The notes beneath the pieces were generated by a model, which saw nothing but the letters and a program-made list of their open reading frames with translations, did no database searches and was not told the DNA's origin. Shown in pieces: positions 1 to 7,949 of a stretch of 16,815 nucleotides of DNA (positions within the stretch are counted from its first letter, which is position 1; each line of letters starts with the position of its first letter). This stretch comes from Syntrophorhabdaceae bacterium PtaU1.Bin034 (GTDB lineage Bacteria; Desulfobacterota_G; Syntrophorhabdia; Syntrophorhabdales; WCHB1-27). The translations under genes and the position numbers were made by a program. The DNA lies in the NCBI GenBank assembly GCA_002067405.1, contig MVRP01000078.1, positions 1-16,815 of the forward strand, in the 5' to 3' direction.

Positions 1-40
1 TAAAGCATAATATAGATTAGCGAAGAGGCTAAGTCAACCT

Positions 41-751
41 ATGGGCAGTTCGGAAATATTGCTTGACTCTCCTGCTATCCCTCGCGTGCTCGAACTTTTG
101 ATGGAAACAAAAGAGGGCTGTGACGAGATGTCGGTCATGAAACTTTTGCCTGACAAGGCGTATGCACAAAAGGCTCTTCAGGTGCTCCTCGGGCAGGGGA
201 TCATAGAGAAGGAAGACGGAAGGCTGAGGATCGCAGAGGGCGAGGAAATCAGCCGCACGATAAAAGGAATTATTCGTTTTTACGCAAGGATCGACAGGAT
301 CACGAGAAGAAGACTTCTTTTTCGCGGGATCCTCAACACGACGCACTACGAGTGTCTGGTCCATTTCAACACCTTTATCGGCCTCATGCAGAACGAAGGG
401 TTCGCACAACCCGAGGTTGAAGTTCTCCTGGAGAAAGACAGAAGAGAGGGGTATGTCGAGCGGGTGAAGATCATGTACCGGTCAAGAGAGGGCGTCAGAC
501 ATCGATGCTTCCCTTTTATCCCTCTTTACTACTATCCTCATTTTATCATGATGAAGTCGGATCAGACGGAGCACCTGCGAGAGAGACTGAAGAACGCCGG
601 GGTATGCATGACGGAGGAAGAGTATCTCCTGGGCCATTATCCGAAAGAGATCGCGAGCCAGTCGAGAGACTATATCACCAGAGAAAAGGAACACATCCGC
701 CAGAAGATCAAGAATGAAGCCTTTGATATATGGTGGTACTACAGGTATTGA
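41..751 (+). CDS. Unrecognised 236-aa protein, possible N-terminal winged helix
   Basis: I do not recognise this family. The frame is open from ATG at 41; an in-frame TAA at 8-10 rules out a longer start, and the ribosome-binding site is weak. The first ~70 residues look like a winged helix: a helix-rich stretch with LLMETKEGCDEMSVMKLL, then LQVLLGQGIIEKEDGRLRI, which resembles a recognition helix followed by a wing. The middle is basic (RIDRITRRRLLFRG). The C-terminal half is rich in aromatic and charged residues (FPFIPLYYYPHFIMM near 158-172) and ends in WWYYRY. There are no membrane spans, Cys clusters or catalytic motifs that I know. The TGA stop lies inside the first bases of a 91-bp repeat. 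Joining position 838 to 8428 would put the 86-aa gene at 8443 about 100 bp downstream, so the two may once have been neighbours. DNA binding is inferred from fold appearance only. Confidence 0.7.
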   Translation: MGSSEILLDSPAIPRVLELLMETKEGCDEMSVMKLLPDKAYAQKALQVLLGQGIIEKEDGRLRIAEGEEISRTIKGIIRFYARIDRITRRRLLFRGILNTTHYECLVHFNTFIGLMQNEGFAQPEVEVLLEKDRREGYVERVKIMYRSREGVRHRCFPFIPLYYYPHFIMMKSDQTEHLRERLKNAGVCMTEEEYLLGHYPKEIASQSRDYITREKEHIRQKIKNEAFDIWWYYRY

Positions 752-838
752 AGCCGTCCTTTTGCTGGCGCCTGCACCTCATCGGAGTTATACTTCCATT
801 TGAGGGCCGCATGATGCAAATGGCCGGCCCATTTCTAA
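748..838 (+). repeat. 91-bp direct repeat, copy 1
   Basis: This stretch matches 8337-8427 in the same orientation at 88 of 91 positions. The differences are at 778, 780 and 812. It contains CCATTTG (796-802) and CAAATGG (817-823), able to pair, and a second CCATTT (829-834) that could pair with the same middle arm instead. GGGCCG (804-809) and CGGCCC (825-830) give a further pairing. All three differences fall outside these arms. The TGA stop of the upstream gene sits at its left edge. It marks the left border of the accessory island. The family is unknown to me. Confidence 0.85.
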
Positions 839-1155
839 TGGAAGGACACTTCTTTTTCGACAGCGCATCAATAAGGGAACGGCATGTGGTCTTCGCATCA
901 GCCGTTCGCTTGTTCGAAGACTTCCCGCACAAACTTCTGGCCTTCCTGCGCGCACAGGACATGTCACCAGCGGAACTTATGGAAGATCTGGAGCACATCC
1001 GGTTTTGGCATGACGTCATGACGAACCACAAGGGCCGGGCACGATCGCCTTCAAGAACGGCCATACAGAAGCATTCCCGACATCAGGCACGAGAAGGTCT
1101 GCAGCTACGCACGCAGAAGCGACTTATGGACCGAAGGGTACGCGTGCTGAATTAG
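838..1155 (+). other. Possible coding remnant of unknown family
   Basis: A reading frame runs from ATG at 838 (last base of the repeat) to TAG at 1153-1155; it also stays open upstream through the 91-bp repeat. The first ~65 residues look protein-like, with amphipathic stretches such as RHVVFASAVRLFEDF and SPAELMEDLEHIRFWHDV. After about position 1035 the composition becomes Arg/Gln/His-rich and unlike a folded protein, which suggests a frameshift or junction. No good Shine-Dalgarno sequence precedes 838. I do not recognise the family. It may be the broken end of a gene carried in with the island, or chance. Confidence 0.25.
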
Positions 1156-1436
1156 CGGGGCACTCTTGCAACCGGAGGCGTTTCCTCGCCCCGTTGACCG
1201 GGACCATCACAACTATAGCAGCTCCACTGGAGCGTTCGCGAGAAGAATCCTTGCCAGGCGTATTCTCCATAAAAGCAATGCTGGCTCGCTGGCGGCTCGC
1301 TGGCATGGCCCGCGAGCTGGGTTTCGTGAAAGGCACATCGCTACCTCTATTTCCCGGCCAGACAGGGCCTCTTTTCTCCCGTCCTGAAAGAGGTATGGAG
1401 TTGTGGTGCGATCAAGAACGTCGCAAAAAGGAAGAC
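1156..1436. other. Gene-free leader before abiE, with an 11-bp tandem repeat
   Basis: No convincing gene is visible. The frame of abiEi stays open upstream to about 1194, but the translated sequence is not like the family, and a strong promoter at 1437 lies downstream of it. The stretch contains a perfect tandem pair of GGCTCGCTGGC (1283-1293 and 1294-1304). It is probably debris from earlier insertions. Confidence 0.5.
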
Positions 1437-1479
1437 TTGACAGTTTTGCCACAAATAATATACACTTTTTGTGGCAAAA
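1437..1479 (+). promoter_or_regulatory. abiE promoter with palindromic operator
   Basis: A consensus -35 TTGACA (1437-1442) is followed after 16 bp by -10 TATACA (1459-1464). A perfect 12-bp inverted repeat overlaps it: TTTTGCCACAAA at 1444-1455 and TTTGTGGCAAAA at 1468-1479, with 12 bp between arms. The left arm fills the -35/-10 spacer, and the right arm covers the expected transcription start near 1470. AbiEi antitoxins of other systems are known to bind inverted repeats in their own promoter, so AbiEi autorepression here is the natural inference. Confidence 0.8.
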
Positions 1480-1484
1480 ATGAT

Positions 1485-2192
1485 ATGGGAAAGCACCCTC
1501 AATCAGTAGACAGCATCATACTGCAACGCATCCAGGGTAATGGTCCCGGCTGGGTCTTCTCACCCGCGCACTTTTCTGACGTAGGGAGCCGGGATGCGGT
1601 TGCGACTGCTCTCAAGCGCTACAAGCGGACCGGTCTCATCCGACAGGTATCCCGGGGGCTTTATGAGGTTCCCAGGCACCATCCCAAGATCGGAGGACTG
1701 CCGCCTTCGGTTGATTCGATCGTAAAGGCGCTGCAGGACCGCGACGCCGTCCGTCTACAGCCGACCGGAGCTTACGCCGCAAACCTTCTCGGGCTGTCAG
1801 AGCAGGTGCCGTCTAAAATTATCCTCCTCACCGATGGGCCGACCCGGCGGGTAAATATCGAGGGGCAATCCATCGTTCTCAAACACACGACGCCCAAGGC
1901 AATGGCTACTGCCGGAAGGAAAAGCGGCCTCGTCATTCAGGCACTCCGGCACATCGGACCGAAGGGCGTAACCAGCGACATACTGGACCGGATCCGGAGA
2001 GGGATTTCGGATGACGACAAGAAGCAGCTTCTCCAGGACATCCGTTATGCCCCTGCATGGATTGCGCGCCTCATGCGCGAGATCGCCGGGCAGCCAGAGG
2101 TTTCTGGATGGCTGAAGCCGAAAGAGGCGTCCAATCTGAGGGATGCAGTAGGAGAGTTCGAGGAAATACATGAGGGTGACTGGGAGAGATGA
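1485..2192 (+). CDS. abiEi: AbiEi-type type IV antitoxin (DUF6088-like)
   Basis: This 235-aa protein should neutralise the AbiEii toxin and repress the operon. The N-terminal ~65 residues form a winged helix as in this family: a segment reading GPGWVFSPAHFSDVG, then AVATALKRYKRTGLIRQVSRG with the LYEVP end typical of these antitoxins. The rest (about 70-235) matches the conserved C-terminal part, including the LQPTGAYAANLLGLSEQVP and ILLTDGPTRRV stretches. I chose ATG 1485 because it gives a normal family N-terminus and lies just after the promoter. The leader would be only about 15 nt with no clear Shine-Dalgarno. The stop overlaps the abiEii start by 4 bp (ATGA), so the pair is translationally coupled. 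Family assignment is by motif resemblance and by the adjacent toxin gene. Confidence 0.88.
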   Translation: MGKHPQSVDSIILQRIQGNGPGWVFSPAHFSDVGSRDAVATALKRYKRTGLIRQVSRGLYEVPRHHPKIGGLPPSVDSIVKALQDRDAVRLQPTGAYAANLLGLSEQVPSKIILLTDGPTRRVNIEGQSIVLKHTTPKAMATAGRKSGLVIQALRHIGPKGVTSDILDRIRRGISDDDKKQLLQDIRYAPAWIARLMREIAGQPEVSGWLKPKEASNLRDAVGEFEEIHEGDWER

Positions 2193-3193
2193 GAGACTTC
2201 TGCAGGTTGAGCCCCGCCGAGCGACGTCCCTACTTCGAAGCAGCACAGGCGAGGATCGGGCTCGCGGCTTCGAGCATCGAGAAGGATTTCTGGGTATGCT
2301 GGACACTGCGGGAGCTCTTCGGGCCGGGTGAGTGGAAGGACCGCATTGTCTTCAAGGGCGGAACATCGCTCTCCAAGGCGTGGGGACTCATTCACCGCTT
2401 TTCTGAAGACCTGGATCTCGTAATCAACCGGGAGTTCCTTGGCTTCCCGGGTGAGACCCTCTCGAACAAAGGTATCAAGAAACTCCGGGACCACTGCAGC
2501 AGCTGTGTTCAGAAGGACTTCTATGCTGAGCTTGACGAACGCTTCCGGGACTATCTCGAGGGACAGACCTGGAAACTGATAATTGCAGAGAAGGCCGAGG
2601 ACCCCGACGGCCAGACATTGCTCTTCCACTACCCCTCGGCTTTCGGGGAAACCACGGTGGCCTATGTCCGGCCCGTAGTCAAGATGGAGTTCGGCGCGAG
2701 GTCTGGGACCGAACCGATCGAAACACCGGAAATCCATCCCTATCTTGTCGAGGTGTTTCCCGATGCCCTCACGGAGGCCCATTTCCCTGTCCCGACCATA
2801 GCCGCACGGCGAACGTTCTGGGAAAAGATCATGCTTCTGCATGAAGAGGGTTTTCGCCCTGCCGAAAAACCACGCAAGACAGGGCTCTCTCGCCATTACT
2901 ATGACGTATGGTGCCTGATACGCGAGGGAATTGCCGATCAGGCACTGACGAATCTGGATCTATTCAATCTCGTCCTGAAACAGCGGAGGGCTTTCTTCAA
3001 ACAGTCCTGGGTCGACTATGAGACGCTGCGAAAAGGAACCCTGAAACTGACGCCGTCGCCGGAGCACGAAGCGGCATGGCGCAGGGACTATGAACACATG
3101 GCCGAAATGTTTTTCGCGACCCGGCAGCCACCGACCTTTGACGAGATCCTCGAGGCAGTTCATCGATTTGAGCGCAAGTTCAACGAAATCTGA
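2189..3193 (+). CDS. abiEii: AbiEii/AbiGii-type nucleotidyltransferase toxin
   Basis: A 334-aa protein of the AbiEii toxin family (DNA polymerase beta-like nucleotidyltransferase fold). Members of this family arrest growth by modifying RNA; related toxins add nucleotides to tRNA. The hallmark motifs are present. FKGGTSLSKAW (55-65) is the nucleotide-binding loop, and SEDLDLVI (72-79) carries the metal-binding Asp pair D74/D76. VKMEFGAR lies at 164-171, RRTFWEKIMLLHEE at 207-220 and RHYYDVW at 235-241. Length is normal and the gene appears intact. It starts inside the antitoxin stop codon. Together with abiEi it forms a complete abortive-infection/type IV toxin-antitoxin pair inside a repeat-bounded island. 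The exact RNA target cannot be told from sequence. Confidence 0.9.
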   Translation: MRDFCRLSPAERRPYFEAAQARIGLAASSIEKDFWVCWTLRELFGPGEWKDRIVFKGGTSLSKAWGLIHRFSEDLDLVINREFLGFPGETLSNKGIKKLRDHCSSCVQKDFYAELDERFRDYLEGQTWKLIIAEKAEDPDGQTLLFHYPSAFGETTVAYVRPVVKMEFGARSGTEPIETPEIHPYLVEVFPDALTEAHFPVPTIAARRTFWEKIMLLHEEGFRPAEKPRKTGLSRHYYDVWCLIREGIADQALTNLDLFNLVLKQRRAFFKQSWVDYETLRKGTLKLTPSPEHEAAWRRDYEHMAEMFFATRQPPTFDEILEAVHRFERKFNEI

Positions 3194-3260
3194 ATGAATG
3201 AATCGTTAGTTAGGGAATCTGGCGACAGTCAGCAATAGGCTCTGTTAGGAAAAGAGAAGA

Positions 3261-5567
3261 GTGAACGAAAAGACCAGATTGCGGTACTGGCAGATGAAAG
3301 GTCTCCTCACGAAGAGGCCTATGGCAAAGAGTGATGTATCCGCCTTTACGCACCTCTTGGATGACATAGGGGACTACCCAGGCCTGTTTGATCTCGTCAA
3401 ACCGCTTGTTGCCGGGGTAACGATCGCCGGGGAAGAACCTGGGCAGCTCAATTTTATCTATTCATCACTGCCATTTTCGTATTTTACCGGCGAGATGCAA
3501 ACGGCTGCGGTCTTCGCATTGTATCTCCACATAGAGATCGAAAATCCAGTATCTCAACCTTTTCTTGAAGACGCGGTGTTTTCCCTTCATTTGAACGAAG
3601 AAACCGTGATCGATTACCGCCGGGAGGAACTGTTCGACAATCCAGAATCCCACGTACATCTTCTGCCTTTGTTGATTTACCCGAGAGCTGCTGACCACCA
3701 CCGATGACTGCCTTGCTTTCATGAAAGACGTCCAGGAGGATGTGGCGAACATCGTGAATCTCCCGATAAACGATGATTTCATCAAGCCACTTCTCACCGG
3801 AAGAGACGTATCAACTTTCGTCCTGGCGAACCCGGGTATCCTCACCTGTCCGATGAGTGAAATGGGCAAGGGCGATTTACCGCCGGTTCTTTCAAGGTGC
3901 CGATCGCACATTTGAATGGAGCGCACAACTCGCCGATGCGATAAAGAAGACGCTGAAGAGCCAAGGGATCCCGGTTAAAGGGATAGAGATACCCGGCATC
4001 GCCGCGCCGATCAGCAGCCTTTACAAGCTTTCTCTCGGCATGGAGAGTCATGTCATGAGGGAGGCAGGTATCCTCGACTACCGAGCGCTCTATACCTTTA
4101 ATGATTGGCTTGAAAAACAGCAAGCGATAGGGGAGGCTAAAGCGGTCGGCAACTCCGTCGGCGAGTACACCCAATACATCCTTGATACGCATGTTCTCAT
4201 GCAGCGCAGTGTGACAGAGAAGCGCGCCCTGGCGATACTGCAGGGAGACCCCAAAAAGGTCCTCGGCCATTTGACGCAGGAGGGCAAGCCAGTAACCGAT
4301 CGCGCTGCGTGGCGAAAAGCCGAAGAGGAGGAGCTGGAACCTGTAACGGACCCGGTTACAGAAGTACTCGTAGAACCATCTCCCAATAAAGACGGTATCG
4401 TGCTTGGAGCGACGGTAAGCTACCATACCGTGACGCTCAACGTGCCCTTTACGCACTCATCAATGTCCATGGAGAGGGAAGACTTTTCGCGAAACTGGGT
4501 CAATGGGACTGGGGCAATTACGGGGACATCCTCGAGTTCGCCGCCCCTGGGATTGCCCAAACGATCTACCCGGAGGTGGTGGACGCCACATTTGTGCCTG
4601 GGATCCACCCGATCAGGGCGTGCAGCGCATGTGGCAGGCTCCTAGGGTTCATGGGCAACGCGCCGGAAGAGTGCCACAAAGGCGAACCGCTCACCACGAC
4701 CCAAAACGACAGCGGGCCAAATAATTCTCCAGGCAATGGCAAAATTCGCATGCGAAGAAACAAGCAGGTTGTGCCGACGATCCCGCAAAAAGAGAAGATC
4801 TTTTGCCCGTGCATGAGCGGCCTCCAGGAGTGGGAATGCTGCGGGGCGACATTATCTGAACACCTCATAAATATCGAAAGCGTCGACAGCGAGGCCCAGA
4901 GGCTCTGGCTTGTGGCGAGATCTGTTATCGAGTACCGGGACAGGCTCATCAGTGAGGATCCTGCTGGCTATATCCTGAGCGATTTTCTCGAGCTCGCCTG
5001 AGAACCCTGGGCAAAACTCGGTACCGACGATGAAGATTTCACGGTTGCCGCATGGTCATGCTTCGATATCCCCTTGCCGCCAGACGGCCGGACCGTAGCT
5101 GACCGATTTATTGATGTTCTTACATGATCGCCAGTCTACCGCGACTTTCACGAAGGGGACCAGATCATCCGGCTCGTCAGAAATCTCTCGAAGAGCTATC
5201 AATCCTTCTACAAGGTTGCGGCCATTACAGAGGAAAAGATCGACCTTCGAGAGATAATGACAGGGAGGGTCCTTTCGATAGCAAGGGTGGTTGAAGAGGT
5301 CGATGTCGTGATAGAGGATGAAGGCACCATCCTTTGGGCGAGGGTTATAGGATCCGATGAGAATGGCAAGGACGTTCTCTTTACCAATCCGCTCGTGTTC
5401 ATGAAGACGTCTTTCCTTTCGGCGATCGAGAAAAACCTGGACGAAAACTATAATAGATACCGTACCGTCAACGAGAAGGAAGTGGATACAGCATCCCGCT
5501 ACTCCAAGAGCAGCTTTCTCTATTGGCTCGAAGGGATAGCCAGCCAGAAGCTTCTCAAGATTTATCC
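3261..5567 (+). pseudogene. Decayed long gene with Cys-rich and SEC-C-like motifs
   Basis: I do not recognise the family. Coding sequence continues through successive frames and reads as one protein of about 770 residues. GTG start at 3261 follows AGGAAAAGAGAAGA. Frameshifts lie near 3675-3690, 3885 and 4387-4410. In-frame TGA codons are at 4999-5001 and 5125-5127, and protein-like sequence continues after each. Around 4619-4675 there is CSACG followed by a CHKG, and at about 4803-4845 CPCMSGLQEWECCG, close to the SEC-C zinc-binding pattern (CxC...CC). The N-terminal third begins RLRYWQMKGLL and the last third is charged (EKNLDENYNRYRTVNEKEVD). The 3' end is lost where the sequence runs into the tacT remnant at about 5560-5568. 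A metal-binding role is an inference from the Cys pattern. The protein can hardly be made as it stands, unless the indels are assembly errors. Confidence 0.65.
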
Positions 5568-5841
5568 GGCAAGTCGCGCGAGTACCAGAAGCGGAATGGG
5601 ATAATGTGGCATACCTTATCACCACTCGCTCGGGTGCATCAACGTGGCGGACTTCTCCTGCGATAATGGTGTAGAACCCAATGATTGTCGTATCGTTCAA
5701 TCCGACATAGGTTTGTGACGAATTCGCCTGTTGATTTCGGAGGGCGTGGCGGACGAGAAAGCGATCCAATTCGGGACGGCCGCACGTGAATTCTTCAACC
5801 GCATGGGTCCGGTTCAGCTTTTTGATCCGGAGATTTGTCAC
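5562..5841 (-). pseudogene. tacT: Truncated, frameshifted TacT-like GNAT toxin
   Basis: Intact TacT toxins acetylate the amino group of aminoacyl-tRNAs. Here only the N-terminal ~90 residues remain. The start ATG at 5841 overlaps the stop of the antitoxin by 4 bp. Family features are visible: FTCGRPELDRFLVRHA, a TYVGL strand and a GFYTIIAGEV strand. One extra base near 5614-5625 shifts the frame; in the shifted frame the family motif GMPHYPIPLLVLARLA follows. It then meets TAA at 5562-5564, exactly where homology to the gene on the other strand starts. The acetyl-CoA-binding loop that follows this strand in intact toxins is missing, so no activity is expected. The original frame stays open to 5056, but that sequence is antisense to the neighbouring decayed gene and has no GNAT features. 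Confidence 0.85.
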
Positions 5842-6125
5842 GGCTCGGCGTCAAAAACGGAGGGCTCTCGAAACAGCCGTTCGAGTCGAGGGCGTCGGCG
5901 CGGCGGTGCATCAAGCGCCGTGACGAAGGCTTCCCACTGTCTTTCATCTACAGTAAAAATGGTTCTATCCGCTAAGCGTTCCTCGGCCTCACCAAGCGCC
6001 GCATCAAGAACGAATTCGCTGATAGGCTTTCGTGCCGTCGTCGTCGCAGCTTGCAAGGTCTGTTTAGCGGCCTTGCTCAACCGCAGGTCAAGCTTCTCTG
6101 TTCTACTTGTCCGTTGAGTACCCAT
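5838..6125 (-). CDS. tacA: TacA-like DUF1778 antitoxin, orphaned
   Basis: A 95-aa protein with the normal layout of the DUF1778 antitoxins paired with GNAT toxins. A ribbon-helix-helix DNA-binding part occupies about residues 10-46 (KLDLRLSKAAKQTLQAA, then RKPISEFVLDAAL). The toxin-neutralising tail has the usual FTVDERQWEAFVTALDAPP and the C-terminal PSVFD. It looks complete. Its toxin partner immediately downstream is broken. The terminal repeat of an IS element starts only 15 bp upstream of the start codon, and no clear Shine-Dalgarno is seen, so the native promoter and operator were probably lost. It may survive as an orphan antitoxin, or simply not yet have decayed. Confidence 0.85.
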   Translation of the reverse strand: MGTQRTSRTEKLDLRLSKAAKQTLQAATTTARKPISEFVLDAALGEAEERLADRTIFTVDERQWEAFVTALDAPPRRRPRLERLFREPSVFDAEP

Positions 6126-6139
6126 ACAAGAAGTATACT

Positions 6140-6166
6140 CAGGGTAAACGCACCCATTAAAGGGCC
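6140..6166 (+). repeat. Left inverted terminal repeat of the ISAs1-family element
   Basis: It begins CAGGGTAAACGCACCCATTA and ends AGGGCC. It pairs with the reverse complement of 8311-8336 with one substitution and one single-base gap over 27 positions. Confidence 0.85.
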
Positions 6167-6173
6167 ATACCCC

Positions 6174-7282
6174 TTATTTGGCCGATCCATTAAGTATTCT
6201 CCCAAGATACTCCATATCCCAGCCAGCCTTAAGCCTCTTGGTCTTAATGCTCCTCCGCTTCGAGTTCTCCTGCTTCAGGAGATTAAGCGCCATATGTCGC
6301 AGGGTGGCGAAGTTTGCGGGTGCATGGTCTTTCCGTATCCGGCATTCATCTTCCCTGAACGTAATATCAAGCACCCAATGGAGACTATTCCCGATACCCC
6401 AGTGACCTCTCACCGCCCCCGCTATCTCCTTGGCGTTATTCTTCATGCTCGTGATATAGTAGCGGTATTCCAGGCTGGTGGTGCCGTCCTGGTAGCATTC
6501 CCTCTGGGTCATGACGATGGTGGAAAGCTGTTTCCACACCCTTTATCGGGCAACCAGTCAGCGGAAGTGGTCCAGTACCTCCGGGTCCTGCCATGATCCC
6601 CATCGACCGTCTCGTGGTACTCGTGAGGAATGTCCTTGAACTTCGATGCCAGGCCGTCCTCAAAGTAAAGCTCTACCTCCTCGTGAAGCGTACCCTGGTT
6701 TCCCTTAAGCCCGAGAACGTAGTCTGCGCCCTTGTCGATAATTTTCTCGGCAATGGCTTTCTGGCAGCCCATAACATCGATCGTCACGACGCATCCTTCA
6801 AGCGCTAAAAGCGCAAGAAGCTCAGGGATGGCGGTGATCTCGTTCGACTTCGCGTTCGTTTTGACCTGGCCGAGCACCATCCTGTGCTCAGATGCCCAGG
6901 CGCTTACCATGTGGATGGGAGACGTCTGCCTGGTACGGGAGCGGCATACTGTCTTGCCGTCGATGGCGACGATTCCTTTCGTCGCCGATCGTATGGACTC
7001 CACCCATCCGAGGAAGGCCTTCTGGAACTCTTTGGGGTCCATGCGCGCAAAGACACGGGCAAAGGTGTCATGAGAGGGTATGCCATGAGGAAGATCGAGG
7101 AAGGTCTCGAACCAAGCCTTTTTGGTATGGCCGAACTCCTCGATCTCTTCAAAGGTATCAGCGCCGCAAATCACGGCGCAGAGGGCAACAGTGATAAGGT
7201 CGATGAGTTTATGCCGCTTGTTTGAGTCCCGTGGTTCGGTGATGTTGGAAAAGAAGTTGCTGATTGCATTCCCCTTGCCCAT
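6174..7282 (-). pseudogene. ISAs1-family DDE transposase, frameshifted
   Basis: Cut-and-paste transposase of the ISAs1 (H-repeat-associated) family, with start ATG at 7282. The N-terminal associated domain is clear (ITEPRDSNKRHKLIDLITV, then ALCAVICGADTFEEIEEFG). The catalytic domain follows, with GIVAIDGKTV, TIDVMGCQ and YVLGLKGNQ. A one-base loss near 6541-6545, after DWLPDKG, breaks the frame. The C-terminal part continues in the -1 frame from WKQLSTIVMTQREC to the stop at 6174-6176. The family motif HWxIENxLHW reads HWGIGNSLHW here: a GGG codon at 6390-6392 replaces the usual Glu, which I take to be the catalytic Glu. With both lesions the copy is almost certainly dead. The frameshift site does not have the A-rich slippery heptamer used by frameshifting IS elements. 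Confidence 0.88.
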
Positions 7283-7292
7283 TGTATATCGT

Positions 7293-7323
7293 CTCCTTGA
7301 TAAACGTCAATAGTATCAAGGAG
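7293..7323 (-). promoter_or_regulatory. Hairpin covering the transposase ribosome-binding site
   Basis: A perfect 10-bp inverted repeat, CTCCTTGATA (7293-7302) and TATCAAGGAG (7314-7323), with an 11-base loop. On the transposase strand the arm nearer the gene contains the Shine-Dalgarno AAGGAG, 10 nt before ATG 7282. Transcripts entering from outside would fold the site away. A transcript starting near 7319, from a possible -10 TATGCT at 7331-7326, would lack most of the other arm. IS10 and IS50 use this logic against read-through; its use here is inferred. Confidence 0.6.
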
Positions 7324-7379
7324 ATAGCATATATATCAGCAAAAGTCTAGAAATATCGAATAGTTGGCTAGGGGCCCGG

Positions 7380-7949
7380 GGCCTTGCATTTCAAGCAAAA
7401 AGCGAGGATATCAAGAAGCTTACCTATTCTGAGGTACGGGCGCTGTTCCCGGAAGAGACATGCCATGCCGTCATGGCGAGCGTCGGGATCATCACCCATC
7501 TTGAAAAGGAGATCACCGGGATCGAGAAGATCATCAGAAACAGACTCAAGCTCAAAAGGCAGTTCACCGGTCTTCTTACCATACCGGGTATCGGCGACAT
7601 CATCGCAATGACCATCATGCTGGAGGTAGGAGACATCAGTCGCTTCCCCACGGTCCAGGACTACTCCTCATACTGTCGTTGTGTGAAGAGTACCCGTACC
7701 TCCAACGGGAAGGTCACGGGATACGGGAACAGGGAGAACGGGAACAAGTACCTCTCCTGGGCATATATAGAGACTGCCCAGTTCGCAAAGAGATATCACG
7801 AGGCCGCACGAAGCTTCTATGAGAGGAAGATGGCGAAGATGAATAAGATCGTTGCGATCAAGGCATTGAGTCATAAGCTCGCGCGGGCGTCCTACTTTGT
7901 GATGAGGGATGGGGTGGGGTACAACGAGGCACGGCTGTTCTATAAATAA
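7380..7949 (+). pseudogene. IS110-family transposase, C-terminal half
   Basis: The remaining ~189 codons match the C-terminal Transposase_20 (IS116/IS110/IS902) region. A coiled-coil-like stretch (HLEKEITGIEKIIRNRLK) is followed by the helix-hairpin-helix LLTIPGIGDIIAMTIM. Next come the conserved block around TRTSNGKVTGYGNRENGNKY, which holds the region of the catalytic Ser, and the terminal VAIKALSHKLARASYFVMRD. The N-terminal DEDD RuvC-like domain is absent. There is no proper start: coding sequence appears directly after GGGGCC at 7378-7383. The gene ends at TAA 7947-7949. Confidence 0.85.

Noticed and set aside
748..838. Island att site in a tRNA gene
   Set aside because: The repeat does not fold like a tRNA, no tRNA is adjacent and no integrase gene is present in the window.
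1194..1484. Longer start for abiEi
   Set aside because: The upstream extension is unlike the family and lies before the promoter at 1437-1464.
2045..2896. Long minus-strand open frame opposite abiEii
   Set aside because: It is an antisense shadow of a gene with clear family motifs.
4999..5127. In-frame TGA codons that might encode selenocysteine or be read through
   Set aside because: The neighbouring sequence shows no SECIS-like hairpin that I can see, the codons are not in a redox motif, and the same gene has three frameshifts. Decay is simpler.
5056..5561. Continuation of the tacT reading frame to a 261-aa protein
   Set aside because: After about residue 74 the frame is shifted off the GNAT sequence, and beyond 5562 it is antisense to the decayed plus-strand gene.
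6535..6550. Programmed -1 frameshift in the ISAs1 transposase
   Set aside because: The overlap has no A-rich slippery heptamer in the right phase, ISAs1 transposases normally use one frame, and a key residue is also lost.
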